64,000 nt of DNA from assembly GCF_035594125.1 (NCBI RefSeq), contig NW_026973669.1, positions 414,001-478,000 on the forward strand. Reading direction: 5' to 3'. Shown here piece by piece: positions 1 to 27,956 of this stretch. How positions within the stretch are numbered: position 1 is the stretch's first letter; each line of letters begins with the position of its first letter. Origin of the DNA: Scylla paramamosain (taxonomy: Eukaryota > Arthropoda > Malacostraca > Decapoda > Portunidae). The notes beneath the pieces are model-generated. The model did not search any database and was not told the DNA's origin. It saw only the letters and a program-made list of their open reading frames with translations. A program made the position numbers and the translations under genes.

Positions 1-358
1 AGAGCATGTTCCCTGCTCTTGGAAAGGCGAATTGCTTTTTTCTATGATATTATAATGAGCCTAATTTGTCTCGATAGGAAATTGTGGAATTTTATTACAT
101 TGTCTGTGTGTTGTCATCCGAAACTGAGCAAATCTTACCTCATCGCATGCGTGCACAGTCATTGATCTGTCGTTTAACCCTGTTCTGGCGTATTATTATT
201 ATTAATCGCCACAGAAAATAAGACGATGTTCAACTACTTTTTTTTTATTTTCACTCATTAAGCGGAGAACGTGGAAGTTATCTAGACATCGCAAGGCATT
301 ATGCAAAATCTAGTTCGGTGGATGTCCCTGCTCACGGGGACTTGGTTGCGGATCTTAC

Positions 359-574
359 CTGGATGAGAGCTGAGAGCGAGGTGTCTTCTGAGGCTGCGGA
401 ACACGCGTCCAGTGATGCAGCCACACACGTATCGCTGTAGCCTGCGATTTGGAGGAGGTTGGACAGCAGAGACGGGTATACGTGGAAGCTGGAGTGAATG
501 TTGGGTGGAGCAGGGATAGGAGTAGTGTGCTCCGCCACGGCGAAACACAAGGCGCTGAGTAAAATAAGCAGCAT
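359..574 (-). CDS. First coding exon of a secreted protein (signal peptide)
   Basis: The first in-frame ATG after an upstream stop starts a 72-codon open exon. Residues 1-14 form a classic signal peptide (MLLILLSALCFAVA) with an Ala-x-Ala cleavage context before EHTTP. The mature part is short and rich in Ser, Ala and Pro, with two Cys (motif GYSDTC, then DAC). The exon ends at a consensus donor (CAG then GTAAGA, phase 0), so the gene continues leftward out of the window. A (GA)n array in gene orientation lies about 160-230 bp upstream of the ATG, in the 5' UTR or promoter. I do not recognise the family; it could begin another receptor or a small secreted protein. What is solid is signal peptide plus donor. 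Confidence 0.55.
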
Positions 575-729
575 CACTAAGATGGTACACTTTTTCGAGT
601 GAATACCTTCGACAAAGTCTGCCAAAAAGGCTCAGTATCGTGACTGTTTTAACGTGTGATCCACGGTCGAGTGTCTGTAATTTTTTGTGTTGACTGTAGT
701 CCTCCAACCACGAAACCGGAAACCTTATC

Positions 730-731
<2 letters not shown>

Positions 732-804
<73 letters not shown>
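732..804. repeat. (CT)n microsatellite
   Basis: An uninterrupted CT run. It lies upstream of the secreted-protein exon on the opposite strand, where it reads as GA. Confidence 0.97.
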
Positions 805-808
<4 letters not shown>

Positions 809-820
809 GGGTTCAGTATA

Positions 821-2528
821 TCATTTCACATCTATATTACGGAGTGTTATCATTAATTTGTCTCGTGCAGGGTCACATTCCGACCCGTGCCTACTCCAAG
901 GAACGTGCAGTGTTGCAAGAGATGCAACACTGCGGTGATGACAAAGAAGCTGAAGACAGTCAGTTGGATGAGAGGAATTGAAAGGACGAAAAACTTTTGC
1001 TTCCACCTTGCCTGAAATAGCAGTATGAGTGGAACCCCACCACCCCACCAAATGTGAAGTATACTCCATACATGGGTGGATAAGGCCCCTGTACAGAGTT
1101 AGCAGTTCAGTCGGGGATGAGAAAAACTGAAGACGACGACTCAGAACGCTTAACTTCATTGAAGCTGTTTTACCTAGAGATGAAATGTGAAGTTTCCAGT
1201 TTAGATTATAAGTAAAGGACAGACCGAGAATGTTTAGTGTAGAAGAGGGGGACAGTTGATATCACTAAAGAAAAGAGGATAGTTATCTGGAAGATTGTGC
1301 CGAGTTGATAGATGGAAGAATTGGGTTTTTGAGGCACTGAACAATCCAAGCTCTGCCCCAATTAGAAATTTTAGAGAGATCAGAAGTCTTGCGTTCTGTG
1401 GCTTCCCTGAGGGAATTCATTACTTCCTGAAGGGTTGGGCGCCTAGTAAAAGACGTGGAAAAGTGCAGGGTGGTATCATCAGCGTAGGAGTGGATAGGAC
1501 AAGAAGTTTGGTTTAGAAGATCATTGGTGAATGATAGGAAGAGAGTGGATGACAGGACAGAACACCACTGTTAAGAGATTTAGGTGAAAAACAGTGACCA
1601 TCAACCACATCAGCAACAGAACGGTCAGATGAAGTTACAGAGAAAAGGATACAAGACGTAGGAAGGTAATTTGGAAATCAAAACTTTGTGCCAGACTCTA
1701 TCAAAAGCTTTTGATATGTCTAAAGCAACAGGAAAAGTTTCACCCAAATCCCTAAAAGAGGATGACCGAGACTCAGGAAGGAAAGCCAAAAGATCACCAG
1801 TAGAGTCAGCCTCGACAGAACCCATACTGGCGATGAGGTACAAGGTTGTCAAATACAAGGGTCGTACCAAAAATAATGCCTCCTATTTTTTTTTTTTTTT
1901 TTACTCCGCCCCAAGGAATCCGGATAACGGTGAATGAAATGCGTGCAGAGTTGGATGTGGGTGTCAGTGCACTTGAAACGGTGCGTTATCCACCGATTTG
2001 CGCGGATGAGTTGATCGAGGCGCTCTTTATTTTCCGGAGTGGTGGCTGTGTAAGGGCGTCCGGAGCGAGATTTGTCATTCACATCTCTGTCGCCACTCCT
2101 GATTCGACGAACCCATCTCCTAACTGTGCTGACCTCAACTGCCCTGCCTCCGTAAACGTTCACCAGGCGCCGGTGAATGTCGGTTGTTCCAGCTGCTTCT
2201 GCGTGGAGGAATTGAATGACGCATCTCTGCTCCTGACACACGTCCGTGACAGGGGTTGCTTTCTTACACTGTCATAACATCAATATCTGCAACAGAGAGA
2301 AAAATTTCAAGTTATGAGTGCAAAAGTTCAGTCATCAATGCAATGTCATAAGCAGTCTCCTCGGATCTTTGGGGCGGGTAAAAAAAAAAAAAAAATAGGT
2401 GTTATTACTTTTGGAACAACCCTCGTAATAGATGTTTACGAATCTTTCTGTTGAGAATAGATTCAAACTTTACAGAGGCAGGAAATTAAAACAATAGGAC
2501 GGTAGTTTGAGGGATTAGAGCGGTGACT
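821..2528 (-). mobile_element. Jockey-like LINE (family J1, copy 1), 5'-truncated, split by mariner
   Basis: On the minus strand this reads as non-LTR reverse transcriptase (RT). Near 2430-2525 there is the NYRPI block, with a small deletion. Near 1690-1760 there is DISKAFDRVWH, the RT motif containing a catalytic Asp region. Near 860-1120 is the C-terminal block with LYRGLIHPCMEY and SVASLATL. Frameshifts and stops make it a dead copy. A complete mariner element at 1856-2425 separates the 5' part from the rest. Copies of the same family occur at 7531-9530 and 42040-43130. The left (5') edge is sharp near 2528, consistent with 5' truncation during target-primed insertion. The clade name is from general resemblance. 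Confidence 0.8.
1856..2425 (-). mobile_element. Mariner-like transposon, internally deleted, with TIRs and TA duplication
   Basis: Both ends carry matching inverted repeats of about 35 bp. Reading inward, the left begins CAAGGGTCGTACCAAAA and the right begins CGAGGGTTGTTCCAAAA; both continue through TAAT to CCTA and a T run. The element is flanked by TA on each side (1854-1855 and 2426-2427), the mariner/Tc1 target duplication. The minus strand encodes the N-terminal helix-turn-helix of a SETMAR/mariner-type transposase (EQRCVIQFLHAE, DIHRRLV, VSTVRRWVRR, PENKERLDQLI). After that the reading diverges and the DDD catalytic core is missing, so this is a 570-bp non-autonomous derivative. It sits inside LINE RT sequence that resumes on both sides. 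Confidence 0.88.
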
Positions 2529-2793
2529 CGTGACCTAACTCACCGGCTGATCTAACTCGCTAACACACGTGCTAGCACGTACCTGGGTTGTGGAGTGTTC
2601 ATGAACTTGTGAGTGACGACAGCTATAAAGGAGGAAGAAGGACACTGTTACATGCTGCTGGTATACGTGAGGCCATTTTTCTGCAGCGTTGTTCTTCACT
2701 ATTTTATTTTATTTTATATTTATCTATTTATATTATTATTATTTTTTTTTTATTGTCCGTAATGCTGTCTTTCTGCCTGCCTCCACTCGACCC

Positions 2794-2794
2794 G

Positions 2795-2825
<31 letters not shown>

Positions 2826-2837
2826 GTCTCTCTCTCT

Positions 2838-2893
<56 letters not shown>

Positions 2894-2896
2894 CTC
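2794..2896. repeat. Interrupted (CT)n microsatellite
   Basis: A CT run with a few TTC interruptions, preceded by an AT-rich stretch at 2701-2755. Confidence 0.95.
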
Positions 2897-3433
2897 AGAT
2901 CATCTCCTGTGCAGTCTTTCCATCTCGTCTTTGAGAGTTGCAGTTGCCATATAACAAAAACTTGCCAAACGCTGCAGTGTAGGTATGTATGTAGGTATGT
3001 ATGGCTTCCAAGAATGACATACAAGTAACTAAGAACAGACATTCCGTCAGACTGCTTTTTTTTTTTTTTTTTACTATTATTGAGCTGTTTTTAAATAACT
3101 GCTCCTCTAGTTTGGGGTTTGTGAAAATATTTGTACATTAATTTTAGGTTCTGAATTACGGACACAAAGGTTATCTGAAATATGTACACAGAGGTTATAT
3201 TAGAGTTAAATTTATAGACAAGATGATGGAATATTACTGAAATACTATTGCTCGTTAAAAGTAAATTAGAAAGTTATTTTTAAATATTGCCCAATTTAGT
3301 TCCAGATGTGTTGATTTTCCTTTCCTGAAACATACAAAGTTCGTAGAGAAAAGTAAAAAAAAAAAAAGGGGGGGGCAGAATTTCTGGGAGTTTATCATTG
3401 AAAGACTTGACGGACTCTAGTGGATCCAACTAA
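2897..3433. other. Unassigned AT-rich spacer
   Basis: Contains short poly-T (3055-3073) and poly-A (3356-3367) runs. No coding signal or recognisable repeat family was seen. Confidence 0.5.
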
Positions 3434-3454
3434 CACTCTCTCTCTTTCTCTCTC

Positions 3455-3536
<82 letters not shown>

Positions 3537-3590
3537 GTTTCTCTCTCTCTCTTTCTTTCTCTGTTTCTCTCTCTCTTTCTCTGTCCGCGT
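3434..3590. repeat. (CT)n microsatellite with T-rich interruptions
   Basis: A long CT run, with its last 50 bp broken by TTT and TGTTT interruptions that mark decay from one end. Confidence 0.96.
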
Positions 3591-4305
<715 letters not shown>

Positions 4306-4550
4306 TATATAAGATCATTTTCACGTTCAACGATACAGGGGCTTTGTCGGTGACAAATGCCGCGGCTCTATTCTCAGATGCTCTCGTTGGTGGACTATGG
4401 ACCAAGGACTGTGTGTGGCAACTCTCGTCTAGTGCTCCTTTTCCTCTGTCTAGGATTTGTCTAGTGCTTGGCAGTACTTTTTCAACGTGTTTGCATGTTT
4501 CTGGAGTGCGTTACTAACTGTTGTCAATCCTTTCTCATTTTCAGGCTAAG

Positions 4551-6728
4551 ATGGCTTCTAAGCGACGTTATCTGTGTGCCCCCATAAACGAGATATCTGG
4601 AGCCCAACTTCCATCCTCTGGAGAAGTTCTGGGCCTCCTGACCTACAAGTTGGACGTAGAGAAGATGACGGTGGTGGACGCGTCCCGGAAGGTCTCGAAA
4701 ATTGTTGAGGCGCTGTGGGCTAAGGCTAGAATTCCCATGCAGCGGATTGACACCGTCGTCAAGAACATCCAGACCTTGTACAAGGAGTACACCCTTGTAC
4801 GCAAGAACAAGGCACGGACAACAGGAACACAAGTGAAGAGGGAGGAGGAGTTCAAGGAGCGCCTGGCGAATCTCTTCGACGTCGCGAAGGCCGGCGCTTT
4901 AGAGACAATGACAAACGAGGAGGACAAAGCTTTTCTTCTCGCTCAACGTGAACCAGGACGCCGGGGACGCATGGGAGGGGTGGACACAGCACTAGCTGCC
5001 CAAGAACAGCGATCGTCACAGCGGCAAGCGACACAGGAGGTGAGGAAGCGACGCGCGGAGGAGGAGGCGTCGACGTCCGCGGCAAGAGTCCAGTTGGAGG
5101 ATTCGTCCTCAACCTCCTCTAGCACCAGCGCCGAAGGAAGCCCACACTTGGTATCTCCCCAGTCCCACCCAAACGGCCTCGAGCGAACCTCAACATCGTC
5201 ACCCCGGACGTGGCGGCCTCTTTGGATCGCGTCAAGGTGAGCGACCGTGGCGCAGTGTTCGTCCTCACCGAGACAGCGCGTGCCCTGGGGCACGACACAG
5301 TTGAGTACAACATCAACAGGACATCGATCCAAAGCCAGCGCCGTCGTCACCGCGAGCAACTGGCCTCCGCCCTCAAGGAGAAGCTGCGAGTAGAAGGCCC
5401 CTTGGTAGTCCACTGGGACGGGAAGCTGATGCCGGATCTCACCAGCAACGCCCACGTCGACCGCCTGCCCATCCTCGTGTCTGGGGGAGGGGAGGTTCAG
5501 CTGCTGCAGGTGGCGAAGCTTCCAGTGGAAGAGGGGCGAATGAAGCGAAGGCCGTCGTGGAGGCGTTGGAGAAGTGGAGCGTCGCTGACCGGGTCGTGGG
5601 GATGTCCTTTGACACCACCGCCGCCAACACGGGTCGCCACACCGGGGCGTGTACCCTGATTGAGCGGCAGCTGAAGAGCGACCTCCTCTACCTCGCCTGC
5701 CGGCATCACATTCTCGAGCTCGTGATCGAGGCGGTCTTCACGTCGGTGATGGGGCCAACTACAGGGCCTGCTGTCCTGCTGTTCAAGCGTTTCCAGGAGA
5801 GGTGGCCCTTCATCAACCAAAGGCGAGTTCCAGCCGATCGAGGATGGAGCAGGAGAGGTCGACATCGAGTGGTTCCTTCAGGCCCTAAAAGAGCGGACAG
5901 ACCTTCGGGACGACTACCGGGAACTTCTGGAACTAACCGTCATCTTTCTCGGCGGCGTACCTCCCCGCGGAATCCGCTTCCGTGCCCCTGGCCCCATGCA
6001 CCACGCTCGGTGGATGAGCAAGGTGCTGTACTCGCTCAAGGTGTGGCTGTTCAGGGAACAGGTCAAACTGACGCCGAAGGAGGAGCGCGGACTGTTGAGG
6101 GTGGCCATGTTCTCCGCCCGCCTCTACAGCAAAGCCTGGACGCAAGCCCCACTTGCTGTCGCGGCTCCGCTCAACGATCTTCAGCTGCTTCAGGCACTGG
6201 ACGGGTACGAGGACGCGGAGGTCTCCAAGGCCGCGACAAACAAGCTCCTCGGCCACCTCTGGTACCTCTCGGAAGAGCTGGTAGCCCTGGCGTTCTTCGA
6301 CGACCGGGTTTCATCAGAAACAAAGAAGAAGATGGTAGCGGCGATTGAGGAGAAGGACGGCAACGACACAGCCCAAGAAGCGAGTGACCATTCCCGCTTC
6401 AGCGATCAGCGGCTGCAGCCTTGAGGACTTCGTGACCTCCAATACGTCCTCGTTCTTCTCCAAGATGTCCATCGACAAGGGATTCCTGGCGTTGGAACCG
6501 GCAGACTGGAAGAAGGATGAGGCGTACGGCAAGGCGTGCAAAGCGCTGGGGAACCTGTCGGTCACCAATGACCACGCGGAACGAGGCGTCGCCCTGATTC
6601 AGGAATATAACCGGCTCCTGACGAAGGACGAAGAACAACTGCAGTTCCTCGTCCAGGTCGTCGCGGACCATCGGCGCCAGTTCCCGGACACCAGGAAGGG
6701 AACGCTTGCACGGACCGGGCGACAATGA
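4551..6728 (+). pseudogene. hAT-like transposase gene, broken by about four frameshifts
   Basis: The ATG at 4551 follows a convincing acceptor (TTTCTCATTTTCAG), implying a 5' non-coding exon. The reading frame then shifts near 5150, 5520, 5820 and 6390 and stops at 6726-6728. An RNase H-like core is suggested by VVHWDGK (near 5410), a Asp-containing block MSFDTTAANTG (near 5605), then CRHHILELV (near 5700), which resembles the hAT C-x2-H region. The C-terminus NDHAERGVALIQEYN (near 6570) resembles the hAT dimerisation segment with its conserved Glu-Arg. I recall similar uncharacterised proteins in other invertebrates but cannot name the subfamily. The frameshifts show this copy is inactive. 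Confidence 0.7.
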
Positions 6729-6835
6729 GTGGCTAGCAACCACACAACCCCCGCCAGGAGAGGAAAGCGGCTAATACTCCCACGAGAGCAACGTGGGAGG
6801 GGGGACCCGGAGTGCTTGTGACTAGCGTTCGATGA

Positions 6836-7395
<560 letters not shown>

Positions 7396-7414
7396 AACTA
7401 CACACACACACATA

Positions 7415-9530
<2,116 letters not shown>

Positions 9531-9619
<89 letters not shown>
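9531..9619. repeat. (AT)n microsatellite at the 3' edge of a LINE
   Basis: A pure AT run directly after LINE C-terminal coding sequence. Confidence 0.97.
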
Positions 9620-9621
<2 letters not shown>

Positions 9622-10456
9622 GATACAAAACTAAAGAGTAGTACAACACCAAGTGATTCGAGCGAGGCAAAAGTAAAGTTTCGTTAGAGAGAGAACCTCG
9701 GAGCGACACCACCTGTTACACACATAAAAGGAGAAATTACAAACACCATGTGTTTTGCTACAGATGTATTGAGATGACATAGATAAACTCACTTGCTTAC
9801 TTAATGGGTAGCCTAACACTGTCGCACAGTCCACTACACAGTTTTTAGCCATTTCACGGGCCCAAATACTATTCCGGCCACTTGCAGACCGTCGTAAAGA
9901 GTTACAAGTCCTTAGTTCATCTCTACACGGCATCTTCATCTTCCAGTGTCAGCAGCAGGAAGCACGTGTGGCTAGGGAGCGCACGTCCTCACTTAACGGC
10001 TCCAGGCTTGCTAACTCGAGGGGACCAGCTCCAGCTTTCTCCGCAGTATGTATTCCTCCGTCCTTTTAAGTCTCTCATGGTGCTCCCCTTGTAACAATGA
10101 TAGACTTACTATTTCTAGACCTGCTATGCTTAGATGCCAAGTCGTTAAATGGTAGCTTTATGCTTTTAAAAATGAAAGAAATTTTGACCCCGTTTGTGTG
10201 TTGTGCAGGGATTGCTGATTTCTTGCCTGATGTGAGGAAAATGTGATGACTGTTCAGTGAAAGGTTTAAATATGACATGATCCATCTGTTATAGACATCT
10301 TACAGATCGGCTGTTGATACAGTTATTGCTGTATCAATGTGAAACGAATGCAACTGACTTGGAAGATTATGTAATGCTAAACAACGATTCTGCAAAATAG
10401 GAAAAAGGAAAATAACATTCATATGATACTGTAATATAATTATTTACACGTAGGAT
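9620..10456. other. Unassigned; includes the 3' flank of the IR gene
   Basis: Downstream of the IR stop codon on the minus strand. No canonical polyadenylation hexamer was confidently placed, and no other gene or repeat was recognised. Confidence 0.45.
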
Positions 10457-23725
<13,269 letters not shown>

Positions 23726-23827
23726 CTGAAGATTGATTCCAATGTCACCACCACAATATCAAACAAAATACATGAGTTATATCCCACACTTTCTGGGAGG
23801 TTTAAATCACACTGACAATGTATTTGG

Positions 23828-23830
<3 letters not shown>

Positions 23831-23886
<56 letters not shown>
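23831..23886. repeat. (CA)n microsatellite upstream of the IR long exon
   Basis: A pure CA run about 105 bp from the exon acceptor. Confidence 0.97.
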
Positions 23887-23890
<4 letters not shown>

Positions 23891-23906
23891 TTATAAGTAT
23901 CCTACA

Positions 23907-23978
23907 TATTACACAGGTGTATGACCGCGATGTTGCGGCGCCACAAAATAAATCAGTCAATTAATTATTACACAGGTG
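23907..23978 (+). mobile_element. 46-bp retroposon tail with perfect 13-bp target duplication
   Basis: TATTACACAGGTG is present at 23907-23919 and again at 23966-23978. Between them lie 46 bp: the 3' tail of the 12764/14147 family (TATGACCGCGATGTTGCGGC, then a CGCC and an AATAAATCA/ATTAAT tail). This is an extreme 5'-truncated insertion. Confidence 0.8.
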
Positions 23979-24250
23979 AAAGCATATAGTGGACAACAAA
24001 CAACAGAATGTCAGAAGAAATAGACAGAGTGCCTGTTCATTTACTGGTCAATATTTTGTCTGTGTGCATGTTCTCAAAATGTAATGGTACAAATGTATAA
24101 ATATAGCAGTGTGTGTATGTGTATTGACGCGAGACAGGAGAACTATGAGGAGCCTCAATTGAGTCTTGGTGGTCTCAGGTGTTGCCAGACGGGAGTCTCA
24201 GTGTGAAGGCAGTCTCGTCTGAATGGAGAAACTTCAAACAGGACTATTGA

Positions 24251-24278
24251 TGCCTGCTGCTGCTGCTGCTGCGCGCGT

Positions 24279-24323
<45 letters not shown>
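24251..24323. repeat. (TGC)n then (CA)n microsatellites
   Basis: About seven TGC units followed by a CG-rich bridge and a CA run. Confidence 0.95.
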
Positions 24324-24324
<1 letters not shown>

Positions 24325-25440
24325 TGTCATATTTATGTATTCATACTCATCATCTCAAGGACACACACTCCGCATGTAGCACCAGTGCCCACGACCAGCA
24401 GACCTGCCAGATAGCACACCTCGCCACGCAGCGCTTAAATTCCTGAAGTAGAGTTTGGGACTGTATGTTCCGCAGCATAATTAAGAGGAAGAAAGGCTGG
24501 GCCACGGGAGGCGCTGTTGCTAACCTGCTGCCAGGCTCTCCTGTGTTGCTGGATTGGGTACTGATTGGTTACCCATTATCCTTGATGCTAAGTGAGGTGG
24601 TGCTCCATGCATCTAATTTTTGCTCATCATTATTCGGTATATGGAACCAACATTTACGAGTAATTGTTGATGACTAATCGTGTATTGGAAACGACTGCTG
24701 CCATCAGTTATGTGCTGGAGGGGCTTGAGTGGCGAGGTAGCGGCGAGGCACTTTGTGGTGGCGGGCGTGGGGTGCGTAACAAAGGTACAGAAAGTGGCCG
24801 GCCATTAGTAAAACATAGTCACTGGAGGCGCTGGGAACCACTGCCGGCACCAATTATGTACTGGGGCATTACACTCAGTCTATAAGGTTGTTCAGGTCAA
24901 CAGGGAAACAGTTAACACTTCCATTTAACAGCTCCATTATATTAAGATGAATCCAAGAGTCAGAGAACGTGGCTAACTAGCCAGAAGCTAGCTGACGACT
25001 CACTGACTCAGGAACAACAGTGGAACGCGAGGGATGAGACGCCAAAACAAAGTGATTTCACTTGTAAGTTATAAATAATGATAATAAATATAATAATAAA
25101 AATAATAACAACAACAATGATGATAATACAAAGAAAATGAACTTATAAATATACTATCGCAATCGCTCCTTGAGTGAGAAAGGGGCATGAACTGGAGCTA
25201 TTTCATGCTTTTGCTTACGCCAGTGGTTTTTATTCACGTACCCTGGACATCTTGATGAACAAGGTGCTCAAGAAGTTGCCGTAAATCCTTATCATCTCAA
25301 CACACACACACTCCACCTGCACCCCCGACGCAATCTCAACACACACACACACACATCCCATCTGCACCACCACGCAGAGTCCACGCAGAGTTCTGCCAGC
25401 CAGCACACCCATCCAAGTGCTGCCATTATTACACAATGCA
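24324..25440. other. Unassigned; region where the IR 5' exon would be expected
   Basis: The minus strand was read for a signal-peptide exon ending in phase 0, and none was convincing. Small CA runs occur near 25300-25353. Confidence 0.4.
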
Positions 25441-25444
25441 TGAG

Positions 25445-25557
25445 TTACATCGGCCTGCACAATAAAGATGAGAACCAGGCGATGGTGATGACACGCAGGT
25501 GAAGGGAGGCAAGGCTGGGAGCAACCTCAGGTCGCCAGTCATTCAGCAGGCCTGTGT
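25445..25557 (-). pseudogene. C-terminal fragment of a second IR-like gene
   Basis: On the minus strand the frame reads DTGLLNDWRPEV, then SLASLHLRVITIAWFSSLL, CRPM and a stop. GLLNDW matches the GLxxxW landmark before TM4, and LHLRVITIAW aligns with LHHLQGVFICITVAW of the IR gene at 10457-10630, with a short deletion. The nucleotide sequences also align. No matching upstream exon was identified, and a MITE lies directly 5'. It could be the last exon of a neighbouring gene or a relic. Confidence 0.45.
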
Positions 25558-25564
25558 CGTAAAG

Positions 25565-25771
25565 CCACGTATTCTGAAACGCTTTGTTCTCTCACCACGT
25601 CTATTTTCAAAGGCCACAGTAATGTTTGACCGGGCTCTCATGAATTTTTCCTGTTAATAATGTAGAAATCCTATTAATTTGTCACTAGAACCATGGAAAT
25701 AGTCTTAAAAACCCGTGTAATGTCAACTAGAGCCTAGCTTTAGGTATGGCTAGGAGTGTTTTAGAATGTGG
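25565..25771. mobile_element. MITE of about 207 bp with terminal inverted repeats
   Basis: The left end CCACGTATTCTGAAACGCT and the right end AGTGTTTTAGAATGTGG are imperfect inverted repeats. No ORF inside. The target duplication is not settled; TAAA occurs next to both ends. Superfamily unknown. Confidence 0.6.
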
Positions 25772-26569
25772 TTAAAAATTGGACGCTCCCTCAGTAATGT
25801 TCGCTACTGTATGAAGTGTAAATAATGTCTCGTCCCGAGGGTCTTGATAGAGGTTGGCAGCGGTCACTCGGATATATTTGGTAGGAGTGAAGGCGCGGTA
25901 GTGCTGGCGGTGATTGGTATCGGTGGTGGTGACTAGTGGAGAAGACTCTAGAATGTCTAGATTGTTCTCGACGTTCTTGTATCTGGAATGAGTCTGCTCT
26001 GGATACAACCAAGTTCGCTACTCTAACATGTAAGGGACTTCTGACTAAACGTTATGTCTTGTCCCAAATATCCTGCGTCCTGGATAACACCCAACTCTGC
26101 AGCTTGTTTTGGCTGCCACAGCAGCTACAGTACATTCCTATTGATACATTTCACCTCGATGTTCATCGCACGCTAAGAAAGAATGAAAACACACCTGTCT
26201 TAAAGTGTGAACCTTACCTATCTCAGTTTTTGCTTGCGCCTTTAGTTTGTATGCAAGTAGACTAGACATACTGATGAATATGCAGTTCAGGCAGTGACCG
26301 AGAAGCATATTTATTTCTTGCTCTAAAGGTGCTGTCATATTAGCACTTTTCAGTCAAATTTAAGGTCAACCTTCAGAAAATCGTCATTTATTTATTTATT
26401 TTTTTTCCAAGTTTGCCGTCATACACAAACTCGCACTCTCCGCTGCCGCGTTTGTCGACTGTAAACAAACATGGCTTTTCCTTCACTCCAGCAAGCTGCT
26501 GCTGCTTTGCACTTTATCATGTATGTAGAGAAAGGAAGGTGAGCCACACTAGCCCAAAAACGTTTATGG
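25772..26569. other. Unassigned
   Basis: Short open frames on both strands around 25780-26260 do not resemble a family I know and lack clear splice signals. Confidence 0.4.
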
Positions 26570-26801
26570 ATGCGCTCGTGGTTGGATCGTCGAGAAAAAG
26601 AAAGTGTATATTACGGGCTAATAAGAGAGCTGAGTTTAGAGGACCATGAGACGCTGAGGACCTGGATCCGCCTAGACAAGAAGCAATACCAGGAGCTGCT
26701 GCAGCTAGTGACGCCTCTTAATGCCAAGGCAAACACCAGAATAAGGAAGGCAGTGGCTGTAGGGAAGCGTCTGGCACTCACCCTTGGCTACTTGGCTACA
26801 G
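26570..26801 (+). mobile_element. PIF/Harbinger (HARBI1-like) transposase N-terminal exon
   Basis: Encodes the N-terminal helical region of Harbinger nucleases: WLDRREKESVYYGLIREL, then EDHETLRTWIRLDKKQYQEL, then RKAVAVGKRLALTLGYLATG. It ends at a donor (ACAG then GTCAGT) just after the LATG motif. No DDE exon was found immediately downstream. A DDE fragment of this superfamily occurs at 41466-41705 on the other strand. Confidence 0.75.
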
Positions 26802-27886
26802 GTCAGTGCCAGTAATTACATTGATTAATTTGCAGAAAGAGGGTCCCAAGTAATTTCTGAAGGAAAATTTGTTTTTCAGGTGTATTTTGATGTGAATCGA
26901 GCAACTCTAATATTCATTTCTGACACAAACCACTTGTTTCTGCGCTATCCCCTCCATCCCAACAAACTTGGGGATCTATGGGAAAGCGGTTTTTTTTTTT
27001 TTCTTTTTTTGTGTTGAGGGAGCAGAAATGAGAGATTGGCTCCAGAAATGAGTATTAGAATCAGTATAATATCATCCAGACACATCAGATCTAGTTTTCC
27101 TTCACTTCACAATCTTTCTGGACTAAATCCAAACACTAACTACACCTAACCTAACCAAGTACCCGACCTAGGCTGGATGCTAACAAAATGCAAATCGATC
27201 GTAGCAGTGAGTACACATCCACTAATATCTTGCAGAAAATCCGTAACTCTGTCATTAAACCCGTGTGGCAAAACCGTTATAGAAGAAACGTTGTCGGGAG
27301 AAATCAGAAATATTGAATGGAAAGTTCAAAAATAGTGTAGTTTCATCTTTTGGAAAGCACTTTCTGCAAGTTATCCATTAATTCTAACGAAAAATATTTT
27401 CTTTTAATCTTGTAATGAACTAGATCTATCTTAGGATGTCTAGTCATTTAAGTGTTTTTCATTAAATCAAAGAAAGTTTTTTTTTTTTTCAAAGCCAATA
27501 TTATTGCGGAATAATTTCAGATAAGTATTGCATCTGTTAATATTTACGTTCATTGGCAGTGTTGATACTTTGCCCCAAAAATAACTGATGCATCTCTTTT
27601 GGCATACTGTGTTAGAAATCCCATTTTCGCTATGTAGGAAACAACAGTACCTCATATACATCGGATATGGAAATCTAATTCAAATATAATGTTGCGGAGG
27701 CGGGTGACGTTGGTAGCGCTGTGCCGCCAGGCAGTGAAGTTGGGCATTGGCAATGATGCATGAGCTGCAAGCTGAGGCAAACTGGAGAGACCGGAAGTGA
27801 CATGGAAGGTGATTGATCGGGAGAGTAGCAGTGTGCTGGCCAATCACGGAGGAACCGACATTACATAAGGAGCTGTGCCGGCTCCC

Positions 27887-27889
<3 letters not shown>
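26802..27889. other. Unassigned
   Basis: Poly-T runs near 26990-27010 and 27478-27490. No DDE domain or other gene recognised. Confidence 0.45.

Positions 27890-27954
<65 letters not shown>
27890..27954. repeat. (GA)n microsatellite at a LINE edge
   Basis: A pure GA run directly followed by LINE coding sequence. Confidence 0.96.

Positions 27955-27956
<2 letters not shown>

Noticed and set aside
1295..1516. 73-residue plus-strand frame (FCGFPEGIHYFLKGW...)
   Set aside because: Antisense shadow of J1 LINE RT; a very similar antisense frame occurs opposite copy 2 at 8761-8952.
25558..25576. Apparent splice acceptor GCGTTTCAG for the second IR fragment
   Set aside because: It lies in the terminal inverted repeat of the MITE, so it is not an ancestral acceptor, though it could be used secondarily.
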